Assembly: GCF_945859705.1 (NCBI RefSeq)
Contig: NC_079134.1
Span: 64,582,437-64,646,436 of the forward strand
Length of the DNA stretch: 64,000 nucleotides
DNA from: Episyrphus balteatus
Lineage: Eukaryota; Arthropoda; Insecta; Diptera; Syrphidae
Reading direction: 5' to 3'
The position numbers and the translations under genes are program-made. A model generated the notes under the pieces. That model saw only the letters and a program-made list of their open reading frames with translations. It did not search any database and was not told the origin of the DNA. Shown in pieces: positions 47,382 to 58,051 of the stretch; positions within the stretch are counted from its first letter, which is position 1; each line of letters starts with the position of its first letter.

Positions 47382-48479
47382 TTACTTGTTTGAGTTTTTG
47401 TTAGCAACTTTGTGTTTACTTTTATTTACTCTTTTTGTTTTTCTATCAAATCTTATTTTATTAGTCAAACCTTCGCTGCCTGACAGTTTCGGTTTTGGTT
47501 GACCATATTTTGAACGTTTTGAATCTGCCCCTTTCTCGACAAGGATGAGTATCTTACTTGCCTTGACAAATGGCACCGGCAGTTCAATAAACACTTTGTA
47601 CTTACGAGTGTTTTTAAAGTATTCTTTATTTGTTTTCTTCTTCTTGATAGAACGATAAAGAAGTTTAAACTTTTCTAGACATAAACGCCAGAGATACACA
47701 AATTTTAACCCAATACACTCTATCAAAACAAAATAAATATTCATAATGAGTAACCATAGATCAAACTGACCTAGGTTAAATTTTGACCCATATGTTTTCT
47801 GTTTCATTTTTTGTTTTGATTTAGGAAACGAAAAGCAATTTGACACTATAGAATGAAGTTTTGCATTCTTTTTTTGTGTTTGCCGTTTCTCGTTGCCTGA
47901 GTTCAATGCTTTGCATTTATTAATTTCAAAAGTGTCTTCAGATTTAGTGTATGATATCATATGCGGTGCTTGACTGCATAATTTTGATGATATCATCATT
48001 TGTGAAGAGAGACTTTTTGGCGTTGTAAGTTTGGAGGGCAAAGTTTTCGGGGCGCAGTTTAAAGGTTTTAACTGGCCATCTAATCGTTTAACTTTGATAT
48101 ATTTTCTCTTAGAGAAACAATTTTCCTCCAAATGCCCCTTCCTAGAACACCACATGCACTTAACTTTATGCACTTTAGTTGTTTGCGTCACTATTTTTTG
48201 TGCGCCGGGACAACTATTCTGTTTATGCTCAAAAGTTCTGCAAGTGTAGCAGAATGATGTTCTGTAACGTATTTGACAATTAATATAGGTGTGGTTTTGT
48301 TCTCCACAGAACTCACATGTAATGAATTTCTTTGAGAACCTATTTAATTGTCTACTGGACTGGGGGGAGTCGTCATTCAACCGGTTGTATGTTTGTTTAA
48401 AATTTACAAACTTTGTTTGTTTGGATCGTTGATTGAATAAAGAAGATCCAACAACTTTAGCATTTTTTTTACAACTCAT
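47382..48479 (-). CDS. Zinc-knuckle (gag-like) protein of non-autonomous LTR element
   Basis: The frame is open for 365 codons from the ATG at 48479 (MSCKKNAKVVG). The longer upstream frame has no ATG and crosses a strong splice-donor-like CAG/GTAAGT. Three consecutive C2HC knuckles (CEFCGEQNHTYINC, CYTCRTFEHKQNSC, CMWCSRKGHLEENC) occupy about residues 54-120, with a Lys-rich region after. A hydrophobic stretch (FDLWLLIMNIYFVLIECIG, about residue 230) could be membrane-spanning or buried. The tail is very basic. It resembles a gag nucleocapsid but not the gag of the Mag copies. It probably packages the element RNA; that is inference. No stop is present, unlike the neighbouring elements. Confidence 0.7.
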   Translation of the reverse strand: MSCKKNAKVVGSSLFNQRSKQTKFVNFKQTYNRLNDDSPQSSRQLNRFSKKFITCEFCGEQNHTYINCQIRYRTSFCYTCRTFEHKQNSCPGAQKIVTQTTKVHKVKCMWCSRKGHLEENCFSKRKYIKVKRLDGQLKPLNCAPKTLPSKLTTPKSLSSQMMISSKLCSQAPHMISYTKSEDTFEINKCKALNSGNEKRQTQKKNAKLHSIVSNCFSFPKSKQKMKQKTYGSKFNLGQFDLWLLIMNIYFVLIECIGLKFVYLWRLCLEKFKLLYRSIKKKKTNKEYFKNTRKYKVFIELPVPFVKASKILILVEKGADSKRSKYGQPKPKLSGSEGLTNKIRFDRKTKRVNKSKHKVANKNSNK

Positions 48480-48784
48480 TTTAGTATTTTGTAGCAAAAT
48501 TATAAAAGAGACAAAAAAAAATACAATACTTACCTGCACACAATTTGAGTCTATCCTTTAAGTAGTGTATTCTGCTGATATAAATATATGTATAATTATT
48601 TTTATCTGTTCTTCCACACCACCTGATATTGATTTTATTTGTGCGTACTCTTCACGTAAGTATGAAACGTCATACAAAACACTTTATTTTTTTTTTATTA
48701 TTTTTTTTACGAAGAAAAAAAAAAAAAATAGAAAACAAAAAAAAATTTAGTTAGTTCGCGAGGTGAAATGATTAAACCGAGGTT

Positions 48785-48862
48785 CGCGGACCGGCTGCGC
48801 CAATGTTAAAGTTCTTTCGATGACGTTTGTGGGTTAGGTTGTAAGGTAATGTGGGCATAACA
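48785..48862 (-). promoter_or_regulatory. Primer-binding site and shortened 5' LTR
   Basis: Minus strand 48802-48785 reads TGGCGCAGCCGGTCCGCG, one base after the LTR end at 48804. The 59-bp LTR keeps both termini but lacks the middle, probably including the promoter. The cut joins GACGTTT to GTGGGTT (plus-strand order). Confidence 0.82.
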
Positions 48863-49183
48863 CATACATGTAAGAAAAAACAAAAAGCCGTATTGGTTTT
48901 GTACGACGGACGTACGACAAACCAATACTGAAGAAAAAAAGCTGAAAAATACATAGAATTTTTGTCGTAAACGCCAAAAGTTGGCGCTTACGACAAACCA
49001 ACGCTAATCCAAGCTTATTTTGTGGATATACGACAAAATGCACACTAATTATCTCAGTAACGGTAAACGATAGGTAAAATCTGATAACAGAAATGAAAAG
49101 AGAACGTTCTAAAACCTATTACTACATATCCAGTTTAAAAAAGTCCATTTTGGCGTTTACGACAAAACAACTCTCGGGCGACG

Positions 49184-49518
49184 AATTGTGCATTGAAATG
49201 TGTACGAGTAAAATTCCTAAAAATACACTGCTTCGTGATGTGTGTCCTGGCTGCAGGTACCTAGTTGAAATGTGTACGAGTAGAAGTTATGAAAATACAC
49301 TGCTTCGTGATGTGCGTTCTGATTGCAGGTAGTTGATGCTTATGGATGATAATGCGAGATCAATGGAAAAGGATCTTTTTGTTTTTTAGATGAATGAGAA
49401 AAAACAAAAACAAAAATCGTCGATCCTTTTTTTTTTCATTTGACACATTTTTTTCTATACTCACAAATTGTATTGGTATTGGCTATTTTAGTGAGAAAAA
49501 AAAATGTGTCAAATATAT
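49184..49518. repeat. Remainder of the tandem-repeat locus and two small hairpins
   Basis: The interrupted 120-bp unit resumes at 49184. GAAATGTGTACGAGTA...CTGCTTCGTGATGTG occurs twice, about 71 bp apart (49197 and 49268). Two hairpins follow: AAAAGGATC...GATCCTTTT (about 49367-49431) and TTTGACACATTTTTTTC...GAAAAAAAAATGTGTCAAA (about 49437-49513). No gene. Confidence 0.7.
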
Positions 49519-51391
49519 CGCTGGCTGAGAATTATAGGGTTGTATGTCAACTCCCCTTAGTTTTGAGAAAATCGATCTCAAAGTTTTTTAAGGCTGGTTT
49601 TTGGATAAAATAGTTACATAGCAGTAAAGTACTGATGCAATCTTATAAAGAACCCTTAAAAAATCATAAAACCATGAAAAAAACATTAATTTCACCACAA
49701 AAAAGGATTCTATGAGCATTTTTTAAAAATGACATAGAACCTTTTTATGAAAATGTTTGTAAAAAAATTTGAAAAAGGTTCTATGTTCGACATAGAACCT
49801 TATAGTTATAAAGAGCTTACATGTAATAAATGGATTTTATATGAAAAAAAGTGACTTCATCGTGAAATAGGCTTTGATTTAATTTAATTTTATTAAAGTT
49901 TTGCACAAAACAGTCAAATTCTATTTTAAATAACAAAAAAAAATACCACAAATCACAATTCCTGCTTTTGTTGAATAAGGTACCTATACAGAAAAAAGAC
50001 ATGCTAAAAACAATTAGAATTTGTATTAAATCAATCGGATTTTTGCATGCTTTTTTGCCAAAAAGACAGTCGTCTTAACACAATCATCTTCAACGGTGCA
50101 AAATGTATGCCAAAAAAAAAATTGAAAGTTTGTTTAATCTTTTAATTTTAATTAGAATGCAAATAAAAAAATGAAAAATCATTTCAATCTAAAGAAAAAA
50201 ATTCTTGTTAAAATGAAGTTCACTTGGATTTTAACAAAGTTTAAACAAATTTGACTTATTTTTATTAGAAATCTTATTAATTTAAGAGGATTGGATTTAA
50301 GAAGAGTATTACCTTGATTCTAAGTGCCTTATTTGTCTCCATGTATAACGTAAATTTGCTTCAAGTTAAAAAAAAAAGTTTTATTCGATGAAACTATTAA
50401 TAGAAATAAACTAATATAATTGTAAAGATGAATAATGAAGTGTTCACTTCGGTTAGTAGAGTAAAATCTTGACCTTTGAAAAAAAAATACTCAATTTTCC
50501 AACTAAATACAACTAAAAATTAGTTAATTTTTTGTTTTTTGGGTACTAAGGTGAATGAAAGCTGAATCTCGTATGCAGTTTCCCTATCCTAGTATATCTT
50601 GCTATCGGATTTAGGTTTGTCCGAAGGTAGCTTTTTGGTACTGTTTGAGTTTTGACTTCTTTTGTTTTAAGTTAAGGAATCTAAGTGTTTCTTTAACTTT
50701 TGGTTTATTAATACGAACTATGAAATTCCCAACCCCGATTATGAAAAAAAGGTTTCAAAAAATCACTTCCAATTCTTGGAACACAAAAAACATTACTCTA
50801 ATTTAATTATGATGTAAGAATATCTGGGTTAGGTAACCCGTTAGTACATATTTTGGTTTAAAGAGTACAGAACGAGATACAAAAATTCTTTGCTGTTTAG
50901 CAAAAGCCCTGGAGTGAAATCCGCTAGCTTAATAGTCGATAGTTGATAGTCAAAAACTACGAGTTATGGAGCAAAATCGTCGTTTTTGACTGTCAACTGT
51001 TGGCTATCAAGTTAGCCGATTCCACCCCTGTTGTTCTTGATCTTTTATTTTTAATTTAGTTAAAAAAAACATCATTTCCATAAGATTTCATTTTGAAAAA
51101 TTTGCGCAAAAAAGTTCTATGTAACTTAAATCAATGTATTTTTTTGTTTGAAAAAAATCAGTAAAAGGGTTCTATGTTGCAATTTGAATGACATAGAACC
51201 TTATTATATCAATACATTTATGTGAAATCATGAAAGTTGTATGTCTTTTTTACCTGTACCGTCGCCATTAATTTTTTTCTAATTTTTTTTTAAATTTTAT
51301 CTGAAAGCCGTTAGAATTACGAAAATTTTGGTGTATAAAACTCATTTTTTGTATTTTGTATGAAATACACCCTTATAATTCTCAGCCAGCG
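49519..51391. mobile_element. TIR transposon family T4, copy B, 1873 bp
   Basis: Inverted ends CGCTGGCTGAGAATTATA are flanked by ATAT at 49515-49518 and 51392-51395. It matches the outer parts of copy A (17164-22996) closely but lacks the 649-bp array and the foldback, so it is closer to the ancestral form. The same subterminal CATAGAACC motifs are present. A separate 115-bp imperfect palindrome at about 50913-51028 (GTGAAATCCGCTAGC... with ...GCCGATTCCAC) occurs only here. No transposase. Confidence 0.83.
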
Positions 51392-51584
51392 ATATGTACC
51401 TACCTACATATCTTAAAATTAAAAAAGAGGAGGAGAGTATTTAGAGTTAGAAATGAGAAATTTCGTTTAAATACTCCCAAATTTGTATGACTTCCATCAG
51501 TCAAGAAAAACAAGTCTAGTTGACTTGTTTACATTTTTTTTTTATTTTGAAATTTCAAATACCTATAACAGTTTATAACTAAAA

Positions 51585-51815
51585 ATGTTCACTGAACTAG
51601 AAGCATATATCGAACATTTCTACTCCGTGTGCTGGGAGCACCTGGAACTTCAGATGCTGTTCCGGGAGTATCTACGAATGGTCCGAGAAAGACCAAATAT
51701 GGGAACCCTAGTGGCGCTCTACCATGGGGCGAAGATGTTGTACCTACTGGCGATAGAGGATGGGTTCCAGGTCGAACCCCCACCACAAATAAATTACAAC
51801 ACTTTTTTTATTTGA
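51585..51815 (+). CDS. Small hypothetical ORF near the Polinton integrase end
   Basis: 76 codons from an ATG (MFTELEAYIEHFYSV) in a GC-richer patch that is also open in another plus frame and on the minus strand, which lowers its weight. The composition is protein-like and mostly helical, with no known domain recognised. It lies between a MITE-like element and the Polinton integrase stop (52120). It may be a Polinton small gene, or not coding. Confidence 0.28.
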   Translation: MFTELEAYIEHFYSVCWEHLELQMLFREYLRMVRERPNMGTLVALYHGAKMLYLLAIEDGFQVEPPPQINYNTFFI

Positions 51816-52119
51816 ATTATTATTATTATTTTATAAATGTACATATTTTTTTTTTTTTAATATAAATAAAAATTTTAAAAACAAATTAAACATTTTGTGT
51901 TATTTTTTCATATGTACTTGCTGCTCTTTTTTCAGTTGCTCTTTTTTTTCAGTTCAATGCTGTTTTTCATTTTCGCTTGGGTTTTTTTTTATTTCTTCTA
52001 CTCTTCCAGTTCAACTTAAAACTGACACTTATTATTTTCAGAAATATGTGTAATGTATGAAAACGACAACTGAGGATACGGATAGCAATGCTAAAAATAA
52101 ACACAGCTAATAAGTTGTC

Positions 52120-52402
52120 TTATGGTAGAGATATCCACGAATTATGTTCAGATGAGAAACCAAGCCATTTGACGTAATATTGATCTTTTTTCTTTTTAAG
52201 TATTTTTTCAATGAGGTATGTATCCGGGTATTTTGTTTTTTGTAATTCAAGATCATAGAATCCACCCTTTATTGGTTGTCCTTGAAAGTCTTCCAACAAA
52301 TAAGTAACTGGGTTTGTATGTTGAAATTTTATAATTTTAAATATTTCAGTTGTCCAATTGGGAGTGTAACCTTTCTCAAAAATATGTTTATATTTACTTA
52401 TT
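52120..52402 (-). pseudogene. Polinton/Maverick integrase, C-terminal piece
   Basis: The minus frame from 52402 to a TAA at 52122-52120 gives about 93 codons. It includes GYTPNWTTEIFKI and a chromodomain-like end (YPDTYLIEKIL, YYVKWLGFSSEHNSW), typical of Polinton integrases. The LOA element at 52403 interrupts the gene exactly; the other side resumes at 57671. This piece has no stop or shift of its own. Confidence 0.85.
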
Positions 52403-52611
52403 ACCTTACCTCTTCTCCCCTCCCGGCGGCGGTTGATGGCTTTCGTTGGCCGCCATTACCCATATCGTCAGCGTGATGTTACGTTGCCTAGCTCAGTCGC
52501 AAACGGAGTATCCGGATACCTGGTGACCTCCGGATTAACTAGCCTTTTCTGTATATGCGAATCTCTGTGCAGAACGACCTTTTTTTTTCTTCGCTAATCG
52601 TGGGTTCAAAA

Positions 52612-53995
52612 ATGAATGAAATTAAAAAACAAAAAAACAAAAAAGCAGATGAGACCGGTTCTTCTTCTAAACCGGGCGACGGCGCGGCGCATGCGTTGCC
52701 TGTCGTTTCTCCTGTGATTCGCATCAGTGAGGAGGTTGTGGTTAACCGTGGCCCCCCATCTGAAGTAAATCACAACGAGAAAAACAAAACGGTGGAAACA
52801 CCAAGTGTCAGTAGTAGGAAGGTTGCGCAACGTGGCCTTCCCACTACTAAAAAGAGTAAACCTCTCCCTGATGTGTCTCTTGCGAGCACATCCAATAAGA
52901 AAAAACCATCAAAGTATCGCTATAAGGATAAGCGGGATGCGGAGAAGATTTTGAAGGGCTCTGGAAATGCGCTGGAGTCTGGAGAAAATTCGAAGCTTTC
53001 CGCAAGGATTAAATGGGCTAGAAAAATTCTAGATAAGACCAGCGGCGACTCTACGTCAAAGCGTGATCGGTCACTAGAAGAGGTCACTCCGGCACCCAAG
53101 CGACCCCGAGTGCATAACACCAGCACTTCCCAAGTTAATTCTAACTCCTATAGCGATGCTCTCAAAGGCAAGATAGTGATTGCGGTTATCGATAGGAGCG
53201 ACATAGATGGCACGATAACCTCTGATCAATGGCGCATGATAAGAGTGAAGCTCTCGGCAGGCTTCTTAGATATTATGAAGGAAAATCCTGGACCACCTCC
53301 GCTTACAAGCGATGGCGGTTGGCATCAAGGCCATGTCAAACTTATCGTGTGTGATGATCAGAGATCGTGCAATCTGTATAAGCTAGCTGTTGACAAATTG
53401 GGTGAAGTCTGGCCAGGCGCGAAACTCGAGGTTGTGGCAAAGGAGGATATCCCTTGCAGACCTAGAGCTAGGGCATGGATTCCGGCGGAACCCTCCTGTG
53501 TGGATAATATTCTCCAAATAATCAAAATAAGCAATCCCTCCTTGCCTACTCATGACTGGAAGGTCGCAAAGCTTGAAGAGGTTAAGGGTCTTTATAGAAG
53601 CGCTATAATCGTTGGACTCCCTTGCCCTCTTAGCTCAGACAAATGGTGCGATTCGGTTTGGTTTTGACCACATCAACCTAAAAATATATAAAAAAGATGA
53701 GTTGGACGCTAAAGGCGTTCCAATACAACCCCCTGAAGATGTTCCTGTGGTTGAGGGTGCAGATACATTGATTACCTTCCCATCCATGGAAGACGATGTA
53801 TCTGATCCATCCTTGAATATGGAACAGTCTTCTCAAAATGTCGACAGTTTGGCCGCTATGGAAACTGAAGACTCAGTTTTAAGTCCTCTGAATGAGGATG
53901 AGCTTTTAAACTCATCCTCTGAGTTGGAGGACGACGATATCACCATGGTGGAGGTTGATCTATCTAGCCAAAATGATGCGGCTAGTACAGATTAA
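52612..53995 (+). pseudogene. LOA ORF1, one frameshift
   Basis: The likely start is ATG 52612 (MNEIKKQKNKK); an upstream in-frame ATG exists at 52555. The first half is Lys/Ser/Pro-rich and basic. The second half (from about SYSDALKGKIVIAVIDRSD) resembles the DUF4780-type domain of LOA ORF1 proteins, which probably bind RNA. Near 53615-53630 the frame shifts by one base, and the remainder runs to 53995 as an acidic Ser/Asp/Glu tail. ORF2 starts within the last 25 bases, the usual overlap. Confidence 0.82.
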
Positions 53996-56900
53996 CCTTC
54001 AGCACTCCATCAAGGCTTCGGCCTCCCTAATCCTCCGCCTAACACAACAAGCGGAAGACATCGTCCTTATCCAAGAACCGTGGATTGTTAAATCCATGGT
54101 GAGGGGACTAAGGACTCCTGGTTACTACATACTGTATGCAACGGAAAAAGGTGACCCCAGATCTTGCATTCTAGTTAAAAGTAGCATTAAAGTATTTTTA
54201 CTCCCTAATTTCAGCGATAGAGACATAACTGCAGCCAGGCTTGAAACAGCCAAAGGCTTATTTTGGCTAGTCTCAGCATATCTTGGACATTATAATCTTG
54301 GCCCTCTCCCGGGACAAACCCTGGAAAAGATAATCGCTGAACGGCAGAAGATAAGCCTCATAATTGGAAGTGATGCTAACTCCCATCATACAGTTTGAGG
54401 ACGCACTGATATAAATGATAGAGGTGAGTCTCTATTTAACTATATACTCGGCAATAACCTTATTGTAAGTAACATTGGGAATGACCCCACTTTTATTACT
54501 AAAAACAGACAAGAAGTCCTAGACATAACTCTTGTCTCCGACAGTATTCAACATATGATCACTGATTGGAAAGTATCGAAGGAACACTCGTTCTCTGATC
54601 ATCGATACATTCAATTCAGCCTAGATGTTGAACCTCCTAGCCGGATAAATTTTCGTAATTATAAGAAAACCGACTGGCCAAAATACAGGGAAACGCTCAA
54701 AAACATAGTTAAATCTAATTTTGTAAGTCCTCCCTCTAATATATACGAACTTGACAGTAAAGTCAATGATCTCACTATAGCTCTGAATAACTCTATGGAA
54801 ATCTCGTGTACACTCACATATGTGAGGGGGAAAAAGAAACCACATTGGTGGAATTCTGAGCTCGAACCGATTAGGAAAAGCTGTAGGAAGCTTTTCAATC
54901 GAGCAAAATGCACCAGAAATGCCTCAGATTGGGACTCTTATAAGGACTCCCTAAAAATATATAAAAAAGAATTGAGGAAATCCAAAAGATCTTCTTGGAG
55001 AAAGTTCTGTAGCAATATAGAAGAAACCTCCGAAGCATCTAGATTAAGAAAAATCCTCTCAACCAATCCAATGATGCCTACCTACTTGAAAAATGCGGAT
55101 GGCTCTTGGACCAGTTCTTGCGAAGAATCGCTCAACCTACTTCTTGATACTCATTTCCCAGGAAGCACTCAAACTGTTCGTAACGTTACATATAGTATAT
55201 CTGAAAACGTTTTAACTTATCCACTAGGTCTGATCACAAGGGAAAAACAGCACTGGGCAATCAATACCTTCAAACCATATAAATCAGCAGGACCTGATGG
55301 CATAATACCAGCCGAACTACAAAATACTAGTGACATTATTTTGCCCATACTTGAGATGCTCTTCAATTGCTGTCTGAAACTAGTTTATATACCTGCGATA
55401 TGGAGAGAAGTGAGAGTTATATTTATACCCAAAGCAGGAAAATATTCCCATGTAGAACCGAAAGACCTCAGACCTATCAGTCTATCATCATTCCTTCTCA
55501 AAACCTTAGAACGAATGATTGATATCCACTTAAGAACAAGCATTGATACTAGACTCCTGTCTATGACACAGCATGCTTACTACAAAGGGAAATCGGTGGA
55601 AACAGCTCTCCATACACTGGTAAGAACCATCGAATACTCCCTCCATCATAAAGAGTATACTATGGTTGCCTTCCTCGATAAACAAGGTGCTTTTAACAAT
55701 GTCAATACATCTGCAATCGCGTCTGCACTGTTATCTCTTAAGGTGGAGGAGTCGCTTGGAGAATTGATCAAACAAATGCTAACTAGCAGAATGATCAACT
55801 CAAAGCTGGGTGACTCCTCTGCAAGAAGATCTGTCAGTAGAGGGACGCCGCAAGGCGGCGTCCTTTCACCCCTCTTATGGAACTTGGTAGTAAATGAGCT
55901 GTTGAGAAACTTAGAGGCGGAGAGTTACAGAGTGATTGCATATGCGGATGATATTGCTATTGCCGTATCAGGAAGACACCCCAATACGCTTAAAGATCTC
56001 TTACAACATGCCTTAAACAAGCTAACAAGATGGACTGATCGATGTGGACTAGATGTAAATCCCCACAAAACAGATCTTATCCTCTTCTCCAGGAAATACA
56101 AAATTCCTCATATAGAACCCCCTTCCATTAACGGTATACCACTTAAATTCTCTGACGAGGCAAAATATCTAGGTCTGATCTTAGATAAAAAGTTAAGCTG
56201 GAAACCTAACATTCAAGAAAGAGTTAAAAAGGCCACAGTGGCACTCTTCTAATGCAAAAAAGCCATGGGAAATAAATGGGGGATTCAACCTCGAATTACT
56301 CATTGGCTCTACAAAACAGTAATCAGACCGATTCTAACTTACGGTGTGTCAGTATGGTGGACTGCTCTAGATATTAATGCTAATTGTGTTAAACTAAGCA
56401 AAGTCCAACGTTCAGCCAGTCTGTGTATAGGAGGTGCACTTCGCACAACCCCTTCCGCAGCACTGGACACGCTGTTCCATCTAACACCCCTCGACATATA
56501 TGGCAAACAAATGGCTGCAAGTACAGCTATTCGTCTCAAAGCATCTTCACAATGGATCAATAATAACATTGGTCACTCCAATATTCTGAACTCTTTCGGA
56601 TCAATACCAAGTAAAATAGACTACACCATCCCGCAACTGCAATTTGATAGAAACTTTCAGGTAACCATCCCCTCAGATCAGTCTGGGAGGATAGAGAATT
56701 CCTGCAAGATGATTCGATCCATTTTTACACGGACGGATCAAAAACTGAAGATGGAGTTGGTGGAGGTGTATACTCAGACAGACTAAATTTAAGTCTCTCA
56801 TTTCGTCTTCCAAATCACTGTAGCGTGTTCCAGGCGGAACTTTTGGCAATAAAAGAAGTCCTGTCTTGGCTCAAAGAAAACGTGGTATCAAACAGTGATA

Positions 56901-57562
56901 TCCGTATCTTCTCAGATAGCCAGGCAGCCATTAAATCTCTTGATTCTGTCTCTACCAATTCAATAACTGCCTTTAACTGTCGTTCATCTCTGATGGAGAT
57001 GGCACAGCAGTTTAACATTCACCTTTGCTGGGTGCCGGGTCATACAGACATTTCAGGAAATTGCAGAGCTGATGAACTTGCCAAAAGTGGAACACTGATA
57101 CCATTATTACCAAATAAGGTCAACATAGGTATCCCCATCGCTACGTGTAAACTAATGCTCAAACAAGATGCTACAAATAAAACAAACCTTAGGTGGGATA
57201 ATATCACCACTTGCATAGCGACTAAACAGATCTGGCCAATACTGGATCTGAAGCGCTCTAATCGTTTAATATCTCTAAGCAGATCACAAATCAGCTCCGT
57301 AATAGGTGTCATAACAGGACACTGCATAATAGGCAAGCACGCAACACGCCTCGGAATATATTCCAATGATTTCTGCAGAAGCTGCATGGATGAGGAGGAG
57401 GTGGAATCGATTCCACACCTTCTCTGTGAATGTCCTGCGTTATCTCAAAGACGTAGACTCCATTTGGGAGAATTCTACTTTAACAATCCTAGTGAGCTGG
57501 CAAATATAGACATAGGTAGTCTTGCTCGCTTTATTAGAAGCTCTAAATGGTTCAACGAATAG
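53973..57562 (+). pseudogene. LOA ORF2: endonuclease, RT, RNase H
   Basis: It starts near 53973 (MRLVQINLQHS), overlapping ORF1. The apurinic endonuclease has IVLIQEPW, GSDANSHH and the SDH box (SFSDHRYIQF). RT has GPDGIIPAEL, DLRPISLSS, the first catalytic Asp in AFLDKQGAFNN, RGTPQGGVLSPLLWNL and YADD. RNase H has the YTDGSK, FQAELLAIKE and SDSQAAI motifs and WVPGHTDISGN. A Cys-rich end (CRSCMDEEEVE...HLLCEC) follows. Lesions: TGA at 54396-54398 (a Trp position), TAA at 56250-56252, and a frameshift near 56690 just before RNase H. It would nick target DNA and prime reverse transcription there. Confidence 0.9.
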
Positions 57563-57663
57563 GAAGAATTAACATTAAAGATTCATTGTGGTATCACAAC
57601 GGACCAATCATGGTCTAAGTGTATCAGCTCTCCAGCTGATAGCCACGTTAACCTAACCTAACC

Positions 57664-58051
57664 TACTTATTCTTACAAATTCTCCAACATGAAATTTGGG
57701 TGTAATATGAAGTTTGATATGATTGTATGCTTTAGAGAGTATTTGCTTTTCATTTGTGGAATTAATTTTTGATGGTTTCATTTTTATTGTGCGATGAATT
57801 GTATTATAAATGTTTCAGTTAGCGATTTTATCATATCAATCCAACGAAATGAACCATTTGTACTAAATTCCTTCCACATCTTGTTCTTAAAGGTGCGATT
57901 AAACCGTTCAACAATTGATGCTTTGAGTGCGCTGAATGTAGAATAGTGATTTATTTGATATTTTTTCATCAGATTTAAAAAAAATTTATTATTAAATTCT
58001 TTTCCATCGTCAGTTTGTAAGTTCTTGGGTGTGCGGTTTCCTTTTAATATA
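57664..58051 (-). pseudogene. Polinton integrase, middle piece
   Basis: It contains the catalytic-core end: LQTDDGKEFNNKF (second catalytic Asp) and VERFNRTFKNKMWKEFS (catalytic Glu), followed after a frameshift near 57815 by NTIHRTIKMKPS and HVGEFVRIS, up to the LOA TSD. These blocks are characteristic of Polinton integrases, which resemble retroviral integrases. The right edge is the TSD of the MITE at 58052. Confidence 0.88.

Larger units (their letters stand above)
45380..48862 (-). mobile_element. Non-autonomous LTR retrotransposon with one zinc-knuckle gene
   Basis: Minus-strand order: 5' LTR (48862-48804), PBS directly adjacent, a 365-residue CCHC-protein gene, about 930 bp of unknown non-coding DNA, a 3' region matching the Mag element's 3' region, a polypurine tract and a 3' LTR (45652-45380). 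CATA flanks both ends (45376-45379 and 48863-48866). Protease, RT and integrase are absent. The LTR, polypurine tract and 3' region match the Mag-like element at 7500-9399, so that family is the likely source of enzymes. The 5' LTR has lost about 214 bp internally. Confidence 0.85.
42505..49183. mobile_element. Short-TIR element with AATT target, 6.7 kb
   Basis: It starts CGTCGCCCG and ends CGGGCGACG, flanked by AATT at 42501-42504 and 49184-49187. The 120-bp repeat unit just left of it contains the empty site (GGCAAAGCAATTGTGCATTGG), so the boundaries are firm despite the 9-bp TIR. Subterminal copies of GTCGTAAACGCCA and TACGACAAA occur in both orientations near 42706-42785 and 48900-49165. 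A 3.5 kb LTR element (45380-48862) is a later guest. No transposase recognised, so probably non-autonomous. Confidence 0.8.
52403..57663 (+). mobile_element. LOA-clade non-LTR retrotransposon (LINE), 5.26 kb, full length
   Basis: The 8-bp TSD TACTTATT lies at 52395-52402 and 57664-57671. The element has a GC-rich 5' UTR, ORF1, ORF2 (endonuclease, RT, RNase H, Cys-rich end) and a short 3' end finishing AACCTAACCTAACC, not poly-A. It splits the minus-strand Polinton integrase gene, whose codons continue in frame on both sides once one TSD is removed. The domain set with RNase H, and RT blocks such as DLRPISLSSFLLKTLERM, fit the LOA clade (Bilbo, Lian). Inactivated by stops and shifts. Confidence 0.9.

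Noticed and set aside
47382..48539. Retroviral env gene, because of the hydrophobic segment
   Set aside because: Three CCHC knuckles, no signal peptide from the true ATG and no furin-like or fusion features; gag-like is the better call.
57645..57663. AACCTAACCTAACC run resembling a telomere repeat
   Set aside because: It is the 3' end of the LOA element, directly followed by its 8-bp TSD, and is too short for an interstitial telomere.
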